Source of the DNA: Anthopleura xanthogrammica
Taxonomy: Eukaryota > Cnidaria > Anthozoa > Actiniaria > Actiniidae
Assembly: GCA_964019055.1 (NCBI GenBank)
Contig: OZ025207.1
Coordinates: forward strand, 3,178,501-3,242,500
DNA length: 64,000 nucleotides
Reading direction: 5' to 3'
Shown: positions 11,101 to 21,700 of the stretch, one piece after another
Position numbering within the stretch: position 1 is the first letter of the stretch
How the letters are laid out: each line of letters opens with the position of its first letter
Notes under the pieces: generated by a model
What the model was told of the DNA's origin: nothing
The model's database searches: none
What the model saw: only the letters and a program-made list of their open reading frames with translations
Translations under genes and position numbers: made by a program

Positions 11101-14100
11101 TGAGAATCAGAGCCTATTGCTTTGCCCTCAAAACTGAGCTGCATTCCAACGTGCTTCAGGGGGTCTATAAACCTTATCAATGTTTTCTCATTTCAGATCA
11201 CATCATTCCCTTGAGTATTATTTTGTCAGAGTTCATTTTTAGGGTTCATATACCCCCTACCCCCAAGCTTTTGATATTTAAGACACTCAGAGAGTTAAAT
11301 ATTTTTCTGACATCAGACTGATAAGCCTCCAGTTTTGATCACTCTTCCTCTAAAATATTCCCTAAGTTTCAAAGTTACTATCTTTAACCCACTTTTGGAT
11401 TTCAAGGGTGTATTTCATAGTACCATCCTCTCAGCTTCAATCATAATCTCAAAGACTTGATATCTTTTCCTAGCACACATACTTAACTGGTACAGCTTTG
11501 GTAATAAACTCTCGACAGAGAATCTAAGATAATTAATCTAACAAGGTGTTGAAATTGACCCTTACTACCATAACCTTGAAACTGACAAGGAGATATAGAC
11601 CCCTTGCATGTGATGTCAAAGCAGCTCAATTTGGAGGGCAATAAAAAAAAATTTCAATCTCCTTGGAATTGGAAACCTATTGTTTTGTCCTCTAGATTGA
11701 GCTGCATTCCGACGTGCTGCAAGGGGTCTATATGTTCGTAGGGGTGCTGGTTAAATTAGCTTCACTTGCGTCGTGACAGAAACACATTAACCTTTAATTT
11801 TTAGACTTAATCTTATCAGGGATTTCATTCTCGTTGCACCTCCAGGGTTGAGGGCCGGTCAGGTGGCAGAAAACCACAGAGGTGCAGGGATAGAGATAAC
11901 ATTGTGAAAATTCCAAGTTGAGAAAAAAATATTTCAGGTTTATTTTGTGTGTGTGTGTGTGTGTGGCGGGAGGGGGGGGGGGGGGGAGGGTGAGGGTGTG
12001 GTATTGTGAAAGTATAAAAATTAGTATAATATCAATACTAATTATTAAGATAATATTAATAATAAGTGTTTGGATATTGTTATATCTAGGGAAACAGTTA
12101 GAGTGCTTGCAATATGTCCGTGAAATAGAATCAAAGTTATTTGTTGTTAACTAGTTGTTAGTTAGTAACTATTAGTCACTATTAGAGTGCAAATAATATA
12201 ACCGTGAAATAGATAGCAAGAAATAGGAGATAGTTAGTGCTTAGTTAGGCAAGACATAGGAAATAAGCGAGGCATGACAGGAGCACGGGCTTTTTCTAGA
12301 TCAACGACTCAGTGCACAAAAGAATGTGTTTCTGACGTTTAATGAGTTAAAAATGAAGACACAGGTCAATAAATCAAGACGCAGATACAACTATTTGAAT
12401 TGTAATACTGATAGATTAATGTGGAATAAAAGTTTGTTCAAATTATCACGGTTGTTTTTTTTATTCCGCATTACAAAACCGCAGCGTAGCGGTGATTATT
12501 TGACTAATTAAACATGCTTGCACGTGCAAGACCCGTCACGGCTCGCTTATTTCTCCACTAATCAAATTTAGGCAGAACTTAGGACATAATTAGTCATTAG
12601 TTAGCTAGCTAACTATTTCACAGTTATATTATTTGCACTCTACTCAACCAGAACATTCAAGTAACAATACGTTAGAGACATCAAATACACAAGAGACTTA
12701 TGAAACAGAAAATGCAAAGATTGAAGCCATTGTTACTTCCCAATTTGGAAGGCAAAACAATAGTTTCCAATTCTCTGGAGATTGAAATTCTTTTGTTTAA
12801 TGTTGTCCTCCAAATTGAGCTGTTCTGTCGTCACGTGAAAGGGGTCTATATATCATATATTATCATGATTGTAATGACCGAATATTTTCTTATTCATAGG
12901 TTCATTTCAAAAGTCATTTCATCTTGAATGGTGTCTGTGTGATATTCAAAGGATGGATAGACTTACAAAGACTAGACGGTATAGGGTTTGTTGATTTTGA
13001 TGAAGAGATAGCAAAGGTAAGGAGCCATAGTTATAGCAATAGACCCAGGGTATATACCTCTTTAGCTTCGCATACAAATTCCCCATTTCAGACCACATGA
13101 CATTCCCTTGAGAAATGTTCTTTTATTAAAATATTTACACATGAAAGAATCAACTCCCAAGAGTGGCATCACATGGTCTGAAATGGGCACAACAAACAAT
13201 GAAGCTAAAGAGGGCTATTCAATGATTGACTATCTTAGCTCGAGTGTAATCCCCAGGGGAGGGTCTAGGGGTGGTTCAGTGATAGGCATGTACTGCTGGA
13301 ATCTGAAAACCCTGACCCTATCTATGACAAGAATATCTTGAAAAAACAAACCTTGTTCAAAACACAGCACTATGAGCCAATTCAAGGTTTAAGGATCATT
13401 TTCAGTGCGCAATGAGATTTTATCCCGAATTTCTCACCTTCTTTTGTTTAAACCTTCTTTTGTTTTTAATAAAACAAAAGAAGGTGAGAAATTTGGGATA
13501 CAATCGCATGCGCACTGAAAACGATTCTTAAACTTTGAACTGGCTTATAAATTATAACCCTATCTAAGACCTAAGAGAATGTATCGGCATTCATTTTGAT
13601 ATTTAACAGAAAGAAGACAAAGTAATGCGTGAAAGTCTAGAACAAACCAAACAAAGACTTGCCGAGTTTGAAGAGAGACAAAGACAGTGGAGAGAGGAGC
13701 AACAGAGAAAGGAGAACGAGGCAAGTAACCACCAGCATATCTATAGGTAAATAAAACAGGGATTTTTTTTGATTTATTTGGATAAAAAAATCCAAGAAAG
13801 AGTACTTGATTGAATTATAATTGTGGTGGTAATACGGTAGACAACCACAATCTGTCAGTGAGCCGTCAGACCCAGCCATGGGGGTGCCGAGATACCAATC
13901 TGGATACAGACCCCTTGCAGTACGTCAGAATGCAGCTCATTTTGGAGGACAAAACCATAGGTTCCAATTCTCTTGAGATTGAAGTATATATTTTTTTGTC
14001 GTCCAAATTGAGCTGCTTTGAGCTGCTTTGAACTGCATCAAGTGAAACAGATCTATGTCCAATATTTTCCTTTCATGATACTTGAATTAAACCACTGAAC

Positions 14101-14844
14101 CAAAATAGGAAATTATTATTTCTGAATATTGAACAGCTGAACTACTAACTCTGTAATACTGAATTAAAAAAATATTGTCAGAGATGCTGTCAGAATATCT
14201 GGGTTAAAAATGCCGTGATATCAATATACGAGATAACCCTGACTGGGTCTGAGCCTTGCACTCTGAGCTCACAGTCAAGAAGTTAGCAAGCATCTCAGTG
14301 AGTTAGGAAATGCAACTTGTTGCAAATCTATGGTTTTTACTAAATGTAATCACACAATAGTCCCCTTCACAGTTCCCTGCGCCATATTGAAAGGTAGCTG
14401 TGCCTTTGCATCGAAGCAAGACAAACGGTGAGCTTGCAGTGATAAAGACCTTTTTTAACACCTTGGAAAATTAATCATGTCACTATCATTGCAAGCTCAC
14501 TGTTCGTCTTGCTTCAATGCAAAGGCACAGCTATCTTTCAATATGGTGCAGGGAACTGTGAAAGGGACTATTGTATTATTGGGAATACAAATCCAAAAAT
14601 AATAGCTTCAAAGAATGCAAATTTAGTAACATTCAAGTGCTCTTTCTAGGATTGTATTTTCAGTTTATAAATTCTATCATTTTATTCATTTATTTATTTA
14701 TTTTCTCTTAATTTTGAGCCGAAGTAGGGCAAATAATTAAAGCTTGCTTTCGCATCAAGAAAATAAGAAGACTTTTATTCCTCGTGTGTTTCGTTGCAGA
14801 CAAAACTAGGCCTGCGTCACCACCAGGGCCACCATGGTAAATGA
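8162..14844 (+). CDS. CBFB: CBFB, core-binding factor beta subunit
   Basis: Non-DNA-binding partner of RUNX transcription factors; it stabilises RUNX on DNA in the nucleus. Exons 8162-8239, 8341-8427, 8532-8633, 12900-13016, 13610-13720 and 14800-14844 give 179 residues (vertebrate 182-187). The start MPRVVPEQKQKYEN, then HEERVVRFQ, VASGTN, YLDFEREPGK and NGVCVIFKGWIDLQRLDG (from residue 99), are near-identical to vertebrate CBFB, including the RUNX-contact stretch. Exon 5 encodes the charged helix EERQRQWREEQQRKENE. The donor after exon 5 is unusual: GAG|GCAAGT is a GC donor that keeps the frame and ends in TKLGLRHHQGHHGK. A GT donor 4 bases later gives another end of equal length. Intron 3 is 4.3 kb; introns hold several foldback elements. 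Identity is very secure, the last exon less so. Confidence 0.95.
8634..11032. other. CBFB intron 3, first part
   Basis: AT-rich intron sequence. Short open frames at 8923-9111, 9328-9588 and 9637-9846 have no recognisable domain and no splice context that joins CBFB. ACTTCCGGTT occurs near 9470. Nothing else supportable is seen. Confidence 0.5.
11033..11167. repeat. foldback element, family A copy 1
   Basis: 135-bp palindrome of the commonest family: TAGAGCCCTTTCACATGACG, then CAGCTCAATTTGGAGG, a centre with TTTCAATCTCCTGAGAAT, and the inverse ending in GGGGGTCTA. The family consensus ends are TAGACCCCTT...AAGGGGTCTA. Confidence 0.85.
11596..11730. repeat. foldback element, family A copy 2
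   Basis: Good match to the family: TAGACCCCTTGCATGTGATG start and GACGTGCTGCAAGGGGTCTA end, with TA on both outer sides. Confidence 0.9.
11956..11988 (+). repeat. simple repeat (GT)n then poly-G
   Basis: GTGTGTGTGTGTGTGTG followed by an almost unbroken G run in CBFB intron 3. Confidence 0.8.
12106..12660. repeat. inverted repeat with GAGTGCAAATAATATAAC-like ends
   Basis: The left part has several TTAGTTAGTAACTATTAGTC and GAGTGC...CGTGAAATAG motifs. The right end at about 12605-12660 mirrors them (CTAACTATTTCACAG...TTTGCACTC). A related but shorter segment lies at 4048-4250. Boundaries are uncertain. Confidence 0.5.
12700..12851. repeat. foldback element, family A, diverged copy
   Basis: The right half, with CCTCCAAATTGAGCTG and GTGAAAGGGGTCTA, is typical; the left end is decayed. 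It lies 50 bp upstream of CBFB exon 4. Confidence 0.75.
13043..13228. repeat. foldback element, family B subtype 2
   Basis: Sister of the copy at 4962-5126 (CTTTAGCTTCGCATACAAAT ... ATGGTCTGAAATGGGCACAA ... GAAGCTAAAGAGG). It starts about 26 bp after the CBFB exon 4 donor. Confidence 0.82.
13372..13549. repeat. foldback element, family D
   Basis: Long near-perfect hairpin: AGGTTTAAGGATCATTTTCA...TTCTCACCTTCTTTTGTTT and its inverse, ending in AAGTTCAAAG-type sequence near GGCTTATAA. A second copy is at 55987-56158. Confidence 0.9.
13905..14056. repeat. foldback element, family A copy
   Basis: TACAGACCCCTTGCAGTACG start, GCAGCTCATTTTGGAGGAC arm, and inverse arm with a GAGCTGCTTT duplication. 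It lies in CBFB intron 5. Confidence 0.82.
14360..14576. repeat. foldback element, family E
   Basis: GTCCCCTTCACAGTTCCCTG...TTGAAAGGTAGCTGTGCC is mirrored at the right by GGCACAGCTATCTTTCAA...CAGGGAACTGTGAAAGGGAC. A second copy is at 54689-54880. Confidence 0.85.
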
Positions 14845-15595
14845 CAGCAACTACAGAAGCTACATGTATATTATTATTATTAATATTAATATATAGATTT
14901 TATTAGATTATTATCATTATTAGGAAAGTACTAGAGTCTGAAAAGAGAGAAGATTTTGTGTGACTGTGAAAAAAAAACCTCATGGTAGGAATAGAGCAGA
15001 TTTTGTATGAGTGTGAAAAGTCATGGCACATGGTTAAAATGCGGCACGGACATGGCATCGAATGTTAAATGTTACCATACATGGCACGGTACTGACACAG
15101 TCCATGCTGTAAACTTTTCAGTTATACCAAAACTGGTCTTATAATGCCATGACCATGATCAGAGGCATAGAGAGGGGGGTGGTTGCATCCCCCTAAATTT
15201 TTATCTCGGCACCAACATTTCAGTAATTTATGCAGGATTTTTTGCTACACCCTGACTGTGATGGTTTTGTGTTAGGACATTGTCATTGGCATAGCAATGA
15301 CTTCATTCGGTAGATCACTTGTTCAAATGAAGTTTTCAATTCTGTACATTTTTATGAAACTGTCATGCTGTTTCACAGTCACATGCAATCTGCTCTGAGA
15401 GACAGAGAAAGCAAAGACAATGCTGGTTCAATGTGATGTCGAGAGCCCATTCTTTTTCATGTGAAAACTAAGAATCCTTAAGACTAGTGTTCTCATCAGC
15501 GCATAATAAAATGTTTGCATGATGGCATTCTTTGACCACCACTACCAGAATGCTTCACAGATTTTCTTTCATATTCAAATTTGTATTTCCTCATG

Positions 15596-15740
15596 AGAAT
15601 ATTGTGGTTAAGTGATCACGCACAAAGCAATTCAAGATGAGGCTTCAGGGAAACAATGAAGTAATCCTAATATATTCTTTTGTTTCCCCGGAGCCTTGTC
15701 TTGAATTGCTTTGCGCGAAATCACTCAACCAGAATATCAA
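15596..15740. repeat. foldback element, family F
   Basis: CAAAGCAATTCAAGATGAGG...CCTTGTCTTGAATTGCTTTG arms flanked by TTGGTTAAGTGAT-like and TCACTCAACCAGAATAT ends. A second copy is at 22140-22283 in a KATNB1 intron. Confidence 0.82.
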
Positions 15741-16505
15741 ACGTGGACTATTGGTGCTAATGAACTTAAAAGGAAAGAAAGTGTGCAAGGGATTCTGGTA
15801 GTAGAGGTTAAAATTAATGACGTCATAATGAAAATATTCTATTTGTTGTTGCTTCCTGAAACTCTCATGAGAACGTCCTCAATGGAGTAAACGTGAAAAA
15901 GAAAAGAGCTTGACGTGCTGTCATTTTGAGTCAGTCTTTGTAATCATTGCTAAATCTGTCTACCAAAGTAAGCGTTAATGTAGCTGATAAAACATTAATT
16001 ATTTCTCTGAACTCAGCCTGACATATAGAATGAACTCAGCTCATTACTAATGTGATTGACGAAAGCCAAAACGCCAGACATCTGAAATTGGTAGGTGGCC
16101 AAAATATGAAAATCACTTTTTCAACCTAATGTATCATTGATGACAGATTTAATTTAACAGCTGCAATAGGTGCTACAATAGCTAGTCCGGCGAAGGTATG
16201 CAATGCAGTTAAAGTATTTAAAGGTTATTTATAAAGCAGCAGAGTAAGCATAAGATGTGTAATACTATAATCTTTGGCAGGATGTCTTTTTTTAGCTGCT
16301 GGATAAAATAATTATGTTCCAATGTTAGAATCACTTCTGCAAAGTGCAATAAATTGATGAAAATAATTTTTGTTTTGTGTTTATTTGATCGAAATAATGG
16401 TTTTCGCTGTAGCAGGAGAGGAGTTACCAAGGAATTAATGGAAGAAAGGTTAATAAGGCAGTTTTTAGTCTAACAAAAATGAAAAACAGTCTTACATCAG
16501 CCATT

Positions 16506-16682
16506 AGATCTCTTTACACCTTGGGCATAATGTTTTCCCATCTCAGACCACATAATTCCCTAGAATATTACTTCTTTGTTTAACAGCTGTGCATGTGCAT
16601 GAGAAGACACATGAATATGGATACAACTGGAACAAAGAATCTTATTCTCAAGAGAATGACATGTGGTCTGAAAATATCTATT
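16506..16682. repeat. foldback element, family B copy
   Basis: CTCTTTACACCTTGGGCATA start, CATCTCAGACCACATAATTC arm and inverse AATGACATGTGGTCTGAAAA. The terminal TAGACC is degraded to TAGATC. Confidence 0.75.
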
Positions 16683-18230
16683 AAAGAAGCCCTTGTGGTT
16701 CTGTTTGCATGAGCCAACCATTTCCTAGAGTATCCCTTCTTTTTTTAACGGTTGTGCATTAGAAGACACTTAAATACAACTCAAACAAAGACTCTTATTC
16801 TTGAGAGAATGACATGTGGTATTAAAATTAAGAAGCCCTCGTTGTTCAGCCCAGAGGTTCAATAAAATTCCATTTCAATTTCTACTTTGATATTTGAGAA
16901 GTATGTTGAGTGGTTTCAAAAAAAAAAAAAAATTTTAGCCACTTTTCTGATTTCCAAGAAAAATATGATTCAAGAAACCAGGGAGATACTGCCCTGCAGG
17001 GACAGCAGAGCACCCCAACTCCCCCCCATCTCTGCCGACAAACATACACAAACACATATTCCATTTTCAACACACCAGGTTTGATTCAAAAATTTCACAC
17101 AAATCAACAATCTATAGAGGAAATATCTGCTTTGAAAATTAAGAACTCAAACACTAACTTTATTCATTACCTTACATTAGTAAATACATTGTGTCATAAA
17201 TTAATGCTAAAAATGTTTAAATTCACAAATTAAAGACATTGCAACAACGCAAATAATTGCTGACTATCTACTATGTCGTCATATTGCATTTCAATGAAAT
17301 TGCTAACAATTAGCACGAGGAAATTGCAATCATTGTATGATATCTATGACATTATTAAACATCTAGATTTCAGTGCGTGGACATAACTCAAATGCGCACA
17401 TGACATGTTTAAAATTAGTATAACATGAAACTGAGGGCACAATTCATCTATTTACAATAGTGGAAAGAAAATAATTCAACGGCAAAAATTATTATTTCAC
17501 AAGGTTTCTTTCACAAGTGTTAGAGAAGGTTTGCAATGAATAAGAAAAAGAAAAAAGTTCCTTACTAGGTTTAATCTTCATTTGGCAACAACTGTCTATA
17601 TTCCTTTTTTGCCGACTACAGACATTCATTCCCTTGAGTATTATTTCTTTGTAACTTAGTTGAACAAATAAACGTATACTTATGGGTAAAGGTGGTAGGA
17701 AATAGGAAAAGCCAAATAAATTACTGACCATATAATTTTCATTCGAATTTGTACGTTATTTTCTACAAAATAAGAGGAAAACTCCTGGATTTAATTAAAA
17801 TTTCAAATTAGTTTCACTTCTAACGAAACTTAGATTAGACAAGAATTTTAGCTCTTCTAATCCCACGTGCGAAATCAAACAATTTGCTGTCACGATAAAG
17901 TAGGTTTCAGTGGATGTCAATCAAGGCGTTTCTATGCCATTCCATAGGCACATGCCCTTGAAAGCAGTTTCCCGACAATATTATGGAAAGAAACACCTTC
18001 ATTGAAGTCTACCAAAACATCATTTTAGCGTGACAGAAAATTAATGATTTTGCACAGTGATTGAGAAGCACTTTAATTAATTAGCAAATAAATGTGTGCC
18101 ATGTCATTCACCTTCATTAACACTGTCATGCGGTTACAATAGGGTCAATAATGTCTAACAATGTCACTGTCAGTAATGTTGTCAGCAAAGGTATCAACCA
18201 TGATGAAGTAAGTATTACTGGCATTATCTA

Positions 18231-18484
18231 TACACGCATCAAGCATTCTGCACTACTGCTCTAAGCACATGCTCAGGGGATTAAAAAGTGAGATAATAAA
18301 ATTATTTTGTAAAACATGTTATATTTTAGTTGTATTTTTCTTGTCAAATACAATTTTCATTAAATATTCCTGTGAATTTTGAGTCAAATATACCAAAAAA
18401 TTGCATATTTTACAAAATATTATCCCACTTTTTAATCCCCTGAGCATGCGCATAGAGCAGTAGCACGGAATGCTTGATGCGTGA
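18231..18484. repeat. foldback element near the KATNB1 3' end
   Basis: ACGCATCAAGCATTCTGCAC...TGCTCAGGGGATTAAAAAGT is mirrored by ACTTTTTAATCCCCTGAGCA...GGAATGCTTGATGCGT, with an AT-rich centre. Confidence 0.85.
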
Positions 18485-18778
18485 ATCAGAGGATGTCGGC
18501 AACATAGAAAACAATTGTGTCATTAGCAATTCAACTGGAATCGTGTCCTATTTACCAATGCATACTAGTGCTATTTTCATCCATGTTTTCAAACACAATA
18601 TTAGTCTATCTGACCTTCAGTTACTTGACCACTTCGCTTGTCTTCCTGCCTGGAAAAGATGATGTGGCTTCCTGGAAATGGTGCGCTATGCTTCCTGGAA
18701 ATGGTACCCTAGGCTTCCTGGAAATGGTGCCCTACTGGTTTGTTGGTTCATCAATTGATACCAATGTATTATTTACAG

Positions 18779-21700
18779 TTAATCAAGGACAGTAAAAGCC
18801 ATTGAAAGCTCCCTGAAAAGGCTCCCCATTTTACCAGAGAGAGCGGTTTTGCTTGATATCACACTTCGGATAGACATCAGGTGTGCATGGCATGTTTGGC
18901 ACTTTTGGTATCTAGAAAAAAACACACAAAAGAACAAAGAAAGTTCAGGAGTTTGTCATAACTCTTATTATATAGACACTTAGTGTTTTAAAAGGAAATA
19001 TGGCAATCGTATTTTTCATACGAACAACATCCGGGACCTAAGTGACATATTCTCCATATCCTCACATGTTAATAAGATATCAATGACGTCATTTCCAATG
19101 TTTTCCTGCTCACTTTATTGTGCATTGTAACAGGCCAAGATCAGTCAAAATGGTGTTTTTGTTTGTGGATGTGATTATTTCATACAAAGAAAATTGCGGC
19201 TTGAAGATCCATATTGGTTCTCACCTCTCTTCTCTAACAAGATCAACACCTATCGATGCTGGTGGTGCACACATGTTGCTCTTGATAACTGGAGCAAAGT
19301 TTTTCAGGACCAGCTTGAGTGCAGACGCTGCTGCTTGTACATAGCTACAAGTAGAATAATTATGGAACAACATACTTAGAACTTATCCTTCTACAGTTTC
19401 TACTTTCATGTGTATTGCACACATAGTGTGCTTTTCCCCTTGCAAGTCACATTGTGTGTCTGTGCCTTACAGCGCTTTTCATATTTCTGTGACCTACTGA
19501 CTCCAGACGTCTGGCGTTTTAGCTTCTGTCAATCAAATTTACGACGGGCCGAGTTCATTCGAATTGCAAACGATAAAGAAATTCCAGTGTGAAAATGGCT
19601 GTCTAGTCAAGGGAATTTCTTGTGGCTCGATCGGAATAAACTCAGCTCATCATAAATTTGATTGACGGAAGCCAAAATGCCAGACGTCTTGAGTCAGTTA
19701 AGTGGTGGAAATATGAAAAGCGCTGTAATGATCATTCTTACCTTTCATATTTACTAATAAATAAGTCATTTAATTGAGGTAAAACAAGTATGCAGATTCC
19801 AAGATTCCAAACAGATCTGTAATCAAAAATATGACCATTAATATTGCCGATAAGAATCCACTAATAGCATACATTACTCAGCATCATCACCACACGCTAA
19901 ACTACAACCAACTTACTGTTTAAGGCAAAGTACATGGAGTACATCCACTAAGATTGCTGGATCATTCATGTTGACTGCTGTCTGTACGGCTGTCTAAAGA
20001 GATAAATGATAATGAAAGAGCTTTGTTATAAACAGGCCAATACTCCAGTCTTGAGTTTTCTGTTGCTCATGATCAGGGTTAGTCTCAATTTTGTGTAATT
20101 ATCCCAGACGAATTTGTGCAATGACACTCTTCCAAGTCTACTTAGGTAACTCATTTCTAAAATGGGAAATTAGCCTTTCCGAAGTTGCAGAAAATGCACT
20201 GCATCATGGGGCTGTTTTGAGGGATGCTTCATCACGCAAGTGAAAGAGATGCCATATAAGTATCAAAGCATCCCTCAAAACAGCCCATTATGCAATGCAT
20301 TCTGCAACTCGGGAAATGCTAATAGACAACTGTCAAAGAATGCACAATTTATGATTATTATAAAAATAACTGTTATAAATCTCGCTTTTTAATTGGTTGA
20401 TGGTGTGCGCATTATGAGAGCAAATAGAGATATGAGTGCATTTGTATTTTATAAAAGACATAAAAAACTTGCTTGCTGTGCTGTGTGAAGTTACGAAGCA
20501 CTTTGGGATTGTCAGAACTCTTGAGAAGTGTTGAGAAGCACTGTGCCATGCTTCACCGTGTACACTTCTCTTGTGTTCTGCCAATCCCTTCATGCTTTAT
20601 AACAGCACCGTGCGTGTTTTCTATTTCTTTAATAAATAATTGACTCTATAAGACTATGCTGTCTTAGGTAGAAAACTTACTTTTGTTTCCCCATCGACCC
20701 AGTATCGATTAATGATTGACAGGTTCTTCTGTCTTGCTGACATGATACCACAGATAGACGCGTGGCCTGTGATTCAACAATTATCTAACTGATTAGCTCA
20801 TTTCAATTAGATTATTTTGATATTCCTTTGTCCAAGACCACTCTACACACAAGTGTCTGACTTTAAGCTATCAAGTTTTGTCAAAGAAATCAAGGGTGCT
20901 GCACTTGCCTCTCATCATCTGGGTTTCAGGTTTGATTCCTGGACTTCACATTACATGTTAGTAGAGTTTGTTATTCTATCCCTTGATTTGAACTCAAGGT
21001 CTATTTTCAGGTTCTGCGAACATTTTCCCCTCTCCACAAAACCCAACATGCTAAATTCCATTTCAATCTTTGAGTTAGCAGTGCCCTGACTTAGATCAGC
21101 CAAGAGGTTGTTTCAGGGTTCTATCTGTGAGTTAGCCATGCCCTGACTTCAATCAGCCTTGAGGTTGTTTCAGGGTTGGATAAAATTGATGTTACAAAAT
21201 TGGGTTGATAAATTTGAATAACAGAAGTAAAGGAAACATGAAAACAGCTACAAGAAATGAATAGCTTCTACTTACTCTTATTGAGCAAGTCCAAGCATTC
21301 TGCCTCAGATATTTTTGGTTGAGGAGGAATAAACATGTTATCATCATACGGTAGATCTCTTGGTGTTTCAGGTTTGATTATAGCTTGAGGCTGAGAAACA
21401 TAAAAAACACCATAATATTATGATATATTCTTAATTCAGTGCTAAAACTTTAAGGCCAGCACACACTAGGCATCAAGTTGCTGCAAAACGATGCAGCGGC
21501 ATGTCGCTGCAACAATTCTCCTTGTGTACTTGGGAATTTCTCTGAAAAATCTTGTCCCCATGACAGAATTTTGTCACTGCAACATGTCACACAAATTCAA
21601 ACTGGTTTGAATTCATGCGACCTATTGCAGCAACAAAATGGGTGAAAGTGACATTAACACATCGTGTGTACACACGGGGGTATTGTCCCTGTGTTGTGTT

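Larger units (their letters stand above)
14845..18230. other. repeat-rich gap downstream of CBFB
   Basis: No exon with homology was recognised. Contents include a palindrome at 15596-15740 (family F), a half copy of family C near 16015-16115, a family B copy at 16506-16682 followed by a second partial copy to 16830, and AT-rich single-copy sequence. Short open frames near 16887-17233 and 17492-17731 look random. Confidence 0.5.
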
